This document shows, one piece after another, positions 20,091-27,400 of a stretch of DNA of 45,173 nucleotides. The stretch is taken from positions 1 through 45,173 of the forward strand of contig NZ_SMAB01000020.1 in NCBI RefSeq assembly GCF_004342885.1, in the 5' to 3' direction. A model generated the notes under the pieces. That model was given only the letters and a program-made list of their open reading frames with translations. It was not told the DNA's origin and searched no databases. Every line of letters starts with the position of its first letter. Position 1 is the first letter of the stretch. This stretch comes from Tepidibacillus fermentans. Lineage in GTDB: Bacteria; Bacillota; Bacilli; Tepidibacillales; Tepidibacillaceae. A program made the position numbers and the translations under genes.

Positions 20091-20852
20091 TTATATATTT
20101 ACAAATTTCTTTAGTTCGGGTATAAAAATTTCTTCAATAAATCCGTTGAAATTAGACAATTCTTCCATACATTGTTTTTTTCTATCAATTTGATTCGTTA
20201 GGTAACACCCTCCACTACAATAACCACCCAATTTACAAATTAAACAATCGTTTCTATTTATTAAATTATGATTCATCCAACTATTTAGGTTAACATTATT
20301 TGACGTAATATTTCCTATATTAAATTCTTTTCTACCAACAGAATAAGGACATCTATAGGCATCTAAAGATGAATCTATGTAATATCCATCATATAGCGAC
20401 GATGTAGACCAACAGTAATGATATCTTGATCTGCCGGCCTCATATTGATTAAAATGTATCTTTATTAAATTTGATAAATAGAACGTAGACTTTAAAAAAA
20501 CAATCTTATAATTGGAAGGAATGTTGTTGATTTTCTCAAATATTTTCATTAATTCTAATAATAACTCGTATTCTTTAAACATATAAGGATAATTTATTTC
20601 GTTTAGCCTATCATCTACCCTGGCAATCTCAAGTCTAAATAAATCTTTATTTGCCCAACCCCTTTGTTCCATCAAACTAAACATATCTCCTATTTGTGTG
20701 ATATTCTGTTTATCAATATTCATGCTAACAACTACTGGAATAGACAATTTTAAAAGTATATCAATATTTTCAATAATTCTTTCTCCATTTTTGTTGTTCC
20801 CAATATCATAATTCTTTTTATTATTTTGATTTTCTTTTAAAATGGAAGAAGT
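20091..20852 (-). pseudogene. radical SAM/SPASM peptide maturase, C-terminal half
   Basis: About 253 open codons without a credible start (a TAA at 20855-20853 bounds the frame; the first usable codon is a TTG at 20747). The early part (NGERIIENIDILLKLSIPVV) matches the later strands of a radical SAM barrel. The end is a SPASM domain with its cysteines in order: HYCWSTS, AYRCPYSVGRKEFNIGNI, CLICKLGGYCSGGCYL and KKQCMEEL. The N-terminal CxxxCxxC motif that binds the catalytic cluster is absent, so the enzyme cannot be active. Such enzymes modify ribosomal peptides. It precedes the MFS gene and appears to be the wreck of a RiPP locus. Confidence 0.75.
20826..20847 (+). repeat. 22-bp direct repeat, copy B
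   Basis: TTGATTTTCTTTTAAAATGG followed by AA, one mismatch from copy A at 17460-17481. It falls inside the start-less 5' part of the radical SAM remnant. Confidence 0.6.
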
Positions 20853-20971
20853 TTAAGAATTTTGGTTTTTACCCCTTTTTATTTATAGAAAAGCAAGACA
20901 ATTATTGTATACAGACAAGAAAATAGAAAAATTACGTGTTTCTTTTAAATTTTTTAGGAACTTTTTACTAA

Positions 20972-21049
20972 AATAATGATGGTTTTACACAATACGCCGA
21001 TGAGGTAGATTGGCCTGGCCTTCAAAGCATTACGCCTGACACGATGTAA
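20972..21049 (+). pseudogene. possible 3' gene fragment
   Basis: A 25-codon open stretch on the plus strand ending in TAA at 21047-21049 (GFTQYADEVDWPGLQSITPD, then TM). Its composition is protein-like and GC-richer than the surrounding AT-rich spacer, but an in-frame TAA precedes it and there is no start. Family unknown. The rest of 20853-21070 shows nothing else that I can support. Confidence 0.2.
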
Positions 21050-21069
21050 TATCAATACAGAAAAATAAA

Positions 21070-21112
21070 CAAACAAAAAGCACGCTTCCTTCTTCAGGTT
21101 GACGTGCTTTTT
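21070..21112 (-). terminator. terminator after tatC
   Basis: Stem AAAAAGCACG / CGTGCTTTTT (minus-strand: AAAAAGCACG, loop, CGTGCTTTTTG). It is nearly symmetrical, so it may work in both directions. It lies just after the tatC stop. Confidence 0.8.
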
Positions 21113-21122
21113 GCTGTTCATA

Positions 21123-21863
21123 TTAAATTTCTTCTAATGCTTGTTGGCGTCTTTTCGAAGCCAACTTTGAGAGGAAAATACTAACTTCATATAACAAGAT
21201 CAATGGAATAGACACAAGAATGTCTGACATTGGTTCTGGCGGCGTTAAGGTAACGGCGACAATGACCAATATAAAATATGCAATTTTACGAATACGAATT
21301 AGTAATTTCGGTGTAACAATTCCTAACCGTGTTAGAAACAGGACAACAACTGGCAATTCAAATAATAGACCAAATGGAAGCACAATATTCAGCATAAAGC
21401 TAAAGTATTGGGAGATTCCATATACTTCAACGACACCTAATTGTTTTGATAGATTGGATAAGAAAGTAACGACCATTGGAAAAAGGATAAAATAAGCAAA
21501 TGACACTCCCAGTAAGAATAAGATAAATGCCGTGGGGATAAACCAAATTGTGGCTTTTTTTTCTCTCTTCGTTAAACCTGGTGAGATAAATCTCCATACC
21601 TGAAATAAAGCAAAGGGAAGAGAAAGCGTAATTCCAATCGCAAATGCAAATTGCATATACACTCTTAAAGCATCAGATAATCGAAAAACATTCCAAGTAA
21701 TATTTTTGGCATTTAGATCATGTGTAAAATAGCGAATCACAGGATCAGCTAACACAAAACCAACAATCAAAGAAATCACAAAAAAGATAATGGTCCAGAT
21801 AATTCTTTTCCTTAGTTCTTCTAGATGACCAATAACCGTCATGGCTTGATCTTTTTCCTCCAT
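21123..21863 (-). CDS. tatC: Sec-independent translocase subunit TatC
   Basis: 246 residues with six hydrophobic segments. TatC recognises twin-arginine signal peptides and forms the core of the Tat translocon. The family signature is present: HLEELRKRIIW near the N-terminus, VWRFISPGLTKREKK (about 86-100), FAYFILFPMV, and the late TPPEPMSDI loop. No tatA lies next to it, although tatA normally accompanies tatC in Bacillus; the partner must be elsewhere. It follows rex and the molybdenum-cofactor genes, whose enzymes are typical Tat cargo. Confidence 0.95.
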   Translation of the reverse strand: MEEKDQAMTVIGHLEELRKRIIWTIIFFVISLIVGFVLADPVIRYFTHDLNAKNITWNVFRLSDALRVYMQFAFAIGITLSLPFALFQVWRFISPGLTKREKKATIWFIPTAFILFLLGVSFAYFILFPMVVTFLSNLSKQLGVVEVYGISQYFSFMLNIVLPFGLLFELPVVVLFLTRLGIVTPKLLIRIRKIAYFILVIVAVTLTPPEPMSDILVSIPLILLYEVSIFLSKLASKRRQQALEEI

Positions 21864-21915
21864 AAAAACCGATTCCTTTCTTTCAAGGTTTTCATTCAGT
21901 AAACAATTTCTTATT

Positions 21916-22608
21916 TTAAGAATCGAATTGTGACTCAGTTGCGGTTTCAGCTTCAGTCTCCTTTTCTTCTTCTAACACATTGGGATTTTTTAAAAAGTAC
22001 ACCAATGTTTGTAGTTCAGTTGTTAAGTCAATATGATGAACTCTCACATTTGGCGGAACCGTTAAACGTGAAGGTGTGAAATTAAGGATTCCTTTGACAC
22101 CTGCCTCAACTACTTGATCCGTTACTTGTTGGGCCACATAGACAGGTACGGTTAAAATTGCCACTTCTACACGGAATAAATCGACAACCTCTTTTAAGCT
22201 TTCCATCCCATAGACGGGAATTCCATCAATTTCCCGATTAAATTTGTTGGGATCACTATCGAAAGCCGCTACGATTTTGGTATTTCTACTTTTATAAAAA
22301 TTGTAATGTAATAATGCTTTTCCTAGGTTACCAACACCAATAAGGATAACGTTTGTTACTTCATCCTGTTTTAAAAAATCTCTTAAAAATTGAAGTAAAT
22401 AGCTGACATTATATCCGTAGCCTTTTTTTCCCAGTTCCCCTAAATAGGAAAAATCGCGACGGATCGTTGCCGGATCAATCAGCAATTCTTTACTCAACTG
22501 TGCGGATGAAACTCGTTGTTTTCCCATGAGATGCAATTTTTCAAGATAGCGATAATAAAGCGGTAAGCGCTTTGCTGTTACGTGAGGTATTTTATTTTCT
22601 TGAGCCAT
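21916..22608 (-). CDS. rex: redox-sensing transcriptional repressor Rex
   Basis: 230 residues. Rex represses fermentation and anaerobic respiration genes and leaves DNA when the NADH/NAD+ ratio rises. The N-terminal winged helix ([40 protein letters not shown]) is followed by a Rossmann domain with [16 protein letters not shown] (about 85-100). The C-terminus has an extra acidic tail. The start at 22608 has GGGGGAG upstream; a longer frame to 22656 lies inside mobB. It overlaps mobB by 17 bases, so it is translated from the same transcript. In B. subtilis rex also lies beside tat genes. Confidence 0.95.
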   Translation of the reverse strand: MAQENKIPHVTAKRLPLYYRYLEKLHLMGKQRVSSAQLSKELLIDPATIRRDFSYLGELGKKGYGYNVSYLLQFLRDFLKQDEVTNVILIGVGNLGKALLHYNFYKSRNTKIVAAFDSDPNKFNREIDGIPVYGMESLKEVVDLFRVEVAILTVPVYVAQQVTDQVVEAGVKGILNFTPSRLTVPPNVRVHHIDLTTELQTLVYFLKNPNVLEEEKETEAETATESQFDS

Positions 22609-23116
22609 GCTTTTTCTCCCCCAATATCTTCGTTTCAATGAAATGAACAATCCCATTAAAGTCGTTTATATCATAAACCGGGACTTCTTCTAGTTGTAAT
22701 GGTAGAGATGTTGCAATCGCGATTACATCTTTTAATTGAGGAAGTAGTTCTAGATCCGTTTCTCTTCTAACTAATAAAACTTTGGGCGGAGACTCGTGTT
22801 TATAACCTTCTACAAAAATGATATCAACATTTTCTATGTGTGATACAACTTCTTCAAATGAGATTGGTTTTGCTAAATTTTCAATCATTGCTAGTTTTTC
22901 TTGCGAATTGATCAGTACGATATCAGATCCAGCCTGAGCATATTTCCATGTGTCTTTTCCCTGTACATCCATTTGAAACCGATGGGCGTCATGTTTAACC
23001 GTAGCCACTCGATAACCTTTCTCTTTAAAGGCAGCAATGATCTTCGTTAATAGTGTCGTCTTACCACTACCTGAGAAACCTACAAAACTAATGATGGGAA
23101 TCTGCTTGTTTAACAA
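22592..23116 (-). CDS. mobB: molybdopterin-guanine dinucleotide biosynthesis adaptor MobB
   Basis: 174 residues. MobB is a GTP-binding P-loop protein that assists MobA in attaching GMP to molybdopterin. Walker A is [11 protein letters not shown] (residues 13-23); [20 protein letters not shown] and [19 protein letters not shown] are typical of the family. The start is the TTG at 23116, with GGAGGT eight bases upstream and overlap with the end of the moeA-like gene. It overlaps rex at its 3' end. Confidence 0.92.
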   Translation of the reverse strand: MLNKQIPIISFVGFSGSGKTTLLTKIIAAFKEKGYRVATVKHDAHRFQMDVQGKDTWKYAQAGSDIVLINSQEKLAMIENLAKPISFEEVVSHIENVDIIFVEGYKHESPPKVLLVRRETDLELLPQLKDVIAIATSLPLQLEEVPVYDINDFNGIVHFIETKILGEKKHGSRK

Positions 23117-24102
23117 CCGAAATAACCTCCGTAACCGAGACGAATAATTTCTTCCTTGGTTACTTTTTCGCCTACTAAGATACGAGGTAAAACTGCATCA
23201 AATGCTGTATAGGGATCGTGAAGCACACCACCAGGTAATCCTAAAACAGGAATGGTGCCAATATAAGCGATCATTAACATCGACCCAGGTAGCATGGGCG
23301 TACCTTGAGTGACCACTTCACTTGCTAATTCCCGAATGGCAAACGGACTTCGATCATCAGGATCGACTGACATTCCACCCGAAACAAGAATCAGATCTAC
23401 TTTTTTCTCGACAAAATCATTAATTTCCCTTTGGATCAGATCAATATCGTCAGGAGCAAATCGTTGTTCGATTAGTGTTGAGCCAAATGCTTCTAACTTC
23501 CTTTGAATAATTGGTCTGAAGCGATCTTTTATTCTTCCTTTATATACTTCGCTCCCTGTGGTAACAAGTCCCACTTTAAAAGGAATGAACTCTTTTACTT
23601 GAATGACCGCTTTTCCTTTTACCAATTGTTCTACTTTCTCTACCCATTTCTCTTCAACAATCAGAGGTAATACTCTTGTACCTGCTAATTTAGAACCTGG
23701 TTGTACAATTTTGTGATTTACAATTGTCGCTAGAGCAACATCTTGTACATGATTGATTTGGTGAACCAATTCTTCATCGATTTTCGCAAGTCCATAAATA
23801 GATGAAGTTAATGTCACTTTTCCTTCATAGGGATCATTCATTTCGACGTTTTTGCCTGCGATTGCCTTGGCCAAACGAATGGCAGCATCGTTTTCGTGAA
23901 GATACCCTTCCTTCCAATCAATGACATAGATATGTTCTTTGCCAATATTTAAGAGTTCTGGAATATCTTCTTCACGAATCACATGACCTTTTTTAAAAGC
24001 CCTTCCTTTAAACTCTCCTGGTACAATCTTTGTTAAATCATGAGCAAGAGTATACCCCACGGCATCCTCTACTCTAATTTCTTTTAACATCTCGTTTTTC
24101 AC
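23110..24102 (-). CDS. MoeA-like molybdopterin-binding protein (short form)
   Basis: 330 residues. It contains a MoaB/Mog-type molybdopterin-binding domain in the C-terminal two thirds: FKVGLVTTGSEVYKGRIKDR, DLILVSGGMSVDPDDRSPFA, and IPVLGLPGGVLHDPYTAFD. MoeA inserts molybdate into adenylylated molybdopterin. This protein is about 80 residues shorter than typical MoeA and its N-terminus (LKEIRVEDAVGYTLAHDLTK) is only partly MoeA-like, so it could be a specialised variant. The start is a GTG at 24102 preceded by GGAGGAAG. It overlaps mobA and mobB, giving a tight cofactor operon. Confidence 0.8.
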   Translation of the reverse strand: MKNEMLKEIRVEDAVGYTLAHDLTKIVPGEFKGRAFKKGHVIREEDIPELLNIGKEHIYVIDWKEGYLHENDAAIRLAKAIAGKNVEMNDPYEGKVTLTSSIYGLAKIDEELVHQINHVQDVALATIVNHKIVQPGSKLAGTRVLPLIVEEKWVEKVEQLVKGKAVIQVKEFIPFKVGLVTTGSEVYKGRIKDRFRPIIQRKLEAFGSTLIEQRFAPDDIDLIQREINDFVEKKVDLILVSGGMSVDPDDRSPFAIRELASEVVTQGTPMLPGSMLMIAYIGTIPVLGLPGGVLHDPYTAFDAVLPRILVGEKVTKEEIIRLGYGGYFGC

Positions 24103-24721
24103 AATCTTCCTCCTTGATCCAAACTAATGCTTGCTGATAATCTTCTGGATGATTCATATTAAAGAATATTCTCTCGTTGCGATTAAATCGAGCCACGATT
24201 TGTTCAGCAATGATCATTTTATTTTCTTGCTCGAAGATCCATTTTACAAGGCTGTTCTTACCCTCTACTAATACTTTTTCTATCGAGTCTAATACGTTTT
24301 TTGCATAAATTCCATATAATGGTTGCAACTGCCCTTTCCATTTTGGTATAACTAGGTCGACTTGCCTTGTTTCCGCTAATTCCACCATATAACAAGCGAA
24401 CTCCATCGAAAAAAACGGCATATCTGCTGCAACAACAAAGTGATAATGATGATCACTTTCCTTAAGACCTGTTCGAATTCCATTTAATGGTCCCAAATAA
24501 GGAGTCGAATCATAGACCACATGAATTGGGATTCGTGCATGATCAAATGACGGAAATCGATATTCGCCACCTGAAACAATGAAGATTTCCTGCGAGTATT
24601 TACTTAAATATCGGATCGACCGCTGTAGCATCGTTTCCTGCCCCATCATTAAATCCCACTTAGGATATCGATTCATTCGTTTATTCTGACCACCAGCTAA
24701 TAATATCGCTGCAAAATCCAT
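24074..24721 (-). CDS. mobA: molybdenum cofactor guanylyltransferase MobA
   Basis: 215 residues. MobA transfers GMP from GTP to Mo-molybdopterin, giving the MGD form used by the DMSO reductase superfamily. The nucleotide-binding signature AAILLAGGQNKRMNRYPKWD is at residues 4-23, followed by YLGPLNGIRTGL and VVAADMPFFS. The start at 24721 (MDFAAILLAGG) is chosen by homology; the upstream site is weak (GGCAGGA), and the frame extends to 24757 from a TTG. It is the first gene of mobA-moeA-like-mobB-rex-tatC and overlaps the next by 29 bases. Confidence 0.9.
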   Translation of the reverse strand: MDFAAILLAGGQNKRMNRYPKWDLMMGQETMLQRSIRYLSKYSQEIFIVSGGEYRFPSFDHARIPIHVVYDSTPYLGPLNGIRTGLKESDHHYHFVVAADMPFFSMEFACYMVELAETRQVDLVIPKWKGQLQPLYGIYAKNVLDSIEKVLVEGKNSLVKWIFEQENKMIIAEQIVARFNRNERIFFNMNHPEDYQQALVWIKEEDCEKRDVKRN

Positions 24722-24807
24722 TTCTTTATTCCTGCCTATATTGTACAATATTTTCAATCATTTTGCTCACAAATGAACAAACTTCATTTATTTTGATTCT
24801 ATCCTAA

Positions 24808-25383
24808 TTATAATTTAATACAACCTTTTTCAGTACAAATTTCATTAACTGAATAATCATGATCATCTCTAGGTAAATGTTGAACCAGTTGGAAATCATA
24901 GGCAACACCAATAAGGTAGGGAAGTTTTCTATAACGATCAAAGAAACGATCATAATATCCCCCACCATACCCCAATCGGTATCCTTCTTGATCAAACGCT
25001 AACCCTGGTACTAATACTAGCTCAATTTGGTCAATGGGAAAAGGATTTTTATCACAGATAAGGGGTTCGAGAATGCCATAGTTTCCTTCTTCTAATTCAT
25101 TCCACGACTGAATGAAATAAGGAACCATTTGCTTGTTTGTCGGATTTGTCTTTGGTACAATCACTTTTTTCCTCTGCTGCCACGCATTTTCAATTAATAA
25201 AGTTAAATCGACTTCATTGCGAAAAGAAAGATAAACCATCAATGTGTTACTATTTTGATAAATGGGATGGTGCAATAAATGCTGAACAATTTTAGCCGAT
25301 GTATTTCTAACGATTTTCGGATCTAATTGGTTTCTTTTTTCTGTGAAAAACCGACGTAAACTTTCTTTGGTTTGTTTCCCCAT
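24808..25383 (-). CDS. 5-formyltetrahydrofolate cyclo-ligase
   Basis: 191 residues. It converts 5-formyl-THF to 5,10-methenyl-THF with ATP, returning stored folate to one-carbon metabolism. Typical stretches: KESLRRFFTEKRNQL at the N-terminus, FRNEVDLTLLI, VLVPGLAFDQEGYRLGYGGG followed by YYDRFF near residue 145. The start at 25383 follows GGAAGGAAG; a GTG at 25404 is also possible. It stands alone, 80 bases upstream of mobA on the same strand. Confidence 0.93.
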   Translation of the reverse strand: MGKQTKESLRRFFTEKRNQLDPKIVRNTSAKIVQHLLHHPIYQNSNTLMVYLSFRNEVDLTLLIENAWQQRKKVIVPKTNPTNKQMVPYFIQSWNELEEGNYGILEPLICDKNPFPIDQIELVLVPGLAFDQEGYRLGYGGGYYDRFFDRYRKLPYLIGVAYDFQLVQHLPRDDHDYSVNEICTEKGCIKL

Positions 25384-25464
25384 TCTTCCTTCCATTCCTT
25401 TCACTTGCCTCGCTTCCTGATTATACGTTACACTTATTTATGGATTATTGAATGAGGTGAATAT

Positions 25465-27390
25465 ATGATTTTATTACAAACGAAAAAGATCTCCAAGTCG
25501 TTTATTATAGATCCCATTTTATCGAATATTGATCTACAAATCCATTATCAAGAACGGGTCGGACTCGTAGGTGTAAATGGAGCGGGTAAATCTACCTTAC
25601 TTAAAATCATTGCCGGTGAACTAACTCCTGATTCTGGTGAAATTCAAGTTGCAAAAGGCTCTACTATCGGCTACCTTTCCCAAGATAGCGGTTTAGAATC
25701 CAATAAGACGATTTGGGAAGAAATGCGATCTGTCTTTTCTAATCTTATCGAACAAGAAAAAGTCCTTCGTCAAATGGAGCAAAAGATGGCGACACTTTCG
25801 GAAACGGATCCAGAACAATATGAACACTTAATGAATGACTATGCAAAAATAAGTCAAGATTTCCAAGAAAAAGGCGGCTATAGTTATGAAGCTAAAATTC
25901 GTGGAGTGCTACATGGTCTTGGTTTTCAACAATACGATTACAAGACAACCCTAATTTCTACACTAAGTGGTGGACAAAAAACAAGACTTGCTTTAGCTCG
26001 GCTTCTCCTTACTTCCCCAGATTTATTGGTTCTTGATGAACCTACTAACTATCTTGATATGGAGACGTTAACATGGCTAGAAGCATATCTCAAAGCTTAC
26101 CCTGGAGCGATTCTTCTTGTCTCCCACGATCGCTACTTTCTTGATCGTCTTGTTACGGTGATCTATGAAATTGAAAGAACCAAAGTAACCCGTTATGTTG
26201 GGAATTATAGTGCCTATATTGAACAAAAAGCAGCAGAAATTGAACAAAAGTTGAAGCAGTACGAAAAACAGCAAGAAGAGATTGCAAAATTGGAAGATTT
26301 CATTCAAAGAAATATTGCCCGAGCCTCAACCACAAGAAGAGCTCAAAGCCGTAGAAAAGCTTTAGAAAAAATGGAACGTATCGATCGACCAATTACAACT
26401 CAACGAAAATCTTATTTTACGTTTGACATTGAAAAACAAAGTGGGCATGTTGTATTGCTAGTGGATAACATTCGCATGCAGTTTGAGCAGCAATTGCTTT
26501 TTCGTAACGTTTCCTTCCAAATTCATCGACAAGATCGAGTGGCCTTAATTGGCCCAAATGGTGTAGGGAAATCAACCTTATTTAAAATCATCTTAAACCA
26601 ACTCAAACCAATAAGTGGTTCTATCAAATATGGCTCAAACGTTGCAATTGGTTATTATGCTCAAGAACAAGATGATCTAACGCCTGAAAAAAGTGTTCTT
26701 GATGAAATCTGGGATCAATATCCAGAGATGAACGAAGTAGAAGTCCGAACCCTCCTAGGCAATTTCCTCTTTACAGGGGATGATGTCTTTAAAAAAATTA
26801 AGGATCTAAGTGGTGGAGAAAAAGCCCGTGTTGCATTAGCAAAATTGATGTTAAAAAAGGCGAATTTCCTTCTCTTAGACGAGCCTACAAACCATTTGGA
26901 TATCATTAGTCGCGAGGTTCTTGAAAATGCTTTGGTAGACTACCCTGGAACGATCTTAATGATTTCTCATGACCGTTATTTTCTGAATCGAATTACAACT
27001 ATGACTCTTGAATTATCACAAGATGGTGTGAAAACTTATCTAGGAAACTATGATTATTATCTAGAAAAAAAGGCAGAAGAAGAGCAAGAAAAAGAATACC
27101 AACAAATGAAAGAGACGGAAAAATTACAAAGAAACCGATTCATTGAAGAAAAAGAACGAAAAAAAATCGAACGTCAACTCAAACGACAAATTGAAGAGAT
27201 TGAGTTACAAATTGAGCAACTGGAAGAGAAAATCACTTTGATTGAGGGAGAACTACTTCTTCCTGAAGTCTATTTGGATCATCAACTTGCTCACAAAAAA
27301 AATCAAGAATTACAGCAATTGAAAGAAAACTTGAATCAGGTGTTAAATCGATGGGAAACACTACAATATGAGCTAGAGGAAATTCTCTAG
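25465..27390 (+). CDS. ydiF: ABC-F family ATPase, YdiF type
   Basis: 641 residues. It has two ABC domains and no membrane segments, as in ABC-F proteins that act on ribosomes. Domain 1: Walker A GVNGAGKST near residue 36, signature LSGGQKTRLALA, Walker B LLVLDEPTNYLD. A charged linker (QEEIAKLEDFIQRNIARAST) follows. Domain 2: GPNGVGKST, LSGGEKARVALA, FLLLDEPTNHLD. A C-terminal coiled coil runs from about residue 530. Sequence and gene position match B. subtilis YdiF, whose exact role is not established; antibiotic resistance is not implied. GAGGTG precedes the ATG. Confidence 0.93.
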   Translation: MILLQTKKISKSFIIDPILSNIDLQIHYQERVGLVGVNGAGKSTLLKIIAGELTPDSGEIQVAKGSTIGYLSQDSGLESNKTIWEEMRSVFSNLIEQEKVLRQMEQKMATLSETDPEQYEHLMNDYAKISQDFQEKGGYSYEAKIRGVLHGLGFQQYDYKTTLISTLSGGQKTRLALARLLLTSPDLLVLDEPTNYLDMETLTWLEAYLKAYPGAILLVSHDRYFLDRLVTVIYEIERTKVTRYVGNYSAYIEQKAAEIEQKLKQYEKQQEEIAKLEDFIQRNIARASTTRRAQSRRKALEKMERIDRPITTQRKSYFTFDIEKQSGHVVLLVDNIRMQFEQQLLFRNVSFQIHRQDRVALIGPNGVGKSTLFKIILNQLKPISGSIKYGSNVAIGYYAQEQDDLTPEKSVLDEIWDQYPEMNEVEVRTLLGNFLFTGDDVFKKIKDLSGGEKARVALAKLMLKKANFLLLDEPTNHLDIISREVLENALVDYPGTILMISHDRYFLNRITTMTLELSQDGVKTYLGNYDYYLEKKAEEEQEKEYQQMKETEKLQRNRFIEEKERKKIERQLKRQIEEIELQIEQLEEKITLIEGELLLPEVYLDHQLAHKKNQELQQLKENLNQVLNRWETLQYELEEIL

Positions 27391-27400
27391 CTCATTTCTC
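27370..27400. terminator. bidirectional terminator spanning both convergent gene ends
   Basis: Perfect 9-bp palindromic stem GAGCTAGAG / CTCTAGCTC (27370-27378 and 27385-27393) with a 6-base loop. It covers the last codons and stop of the ABC-F gene and the stop of the convergent gene. The T-rich tail on the plus strand is ATTTCTCTTC. Confidence 0.6.
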
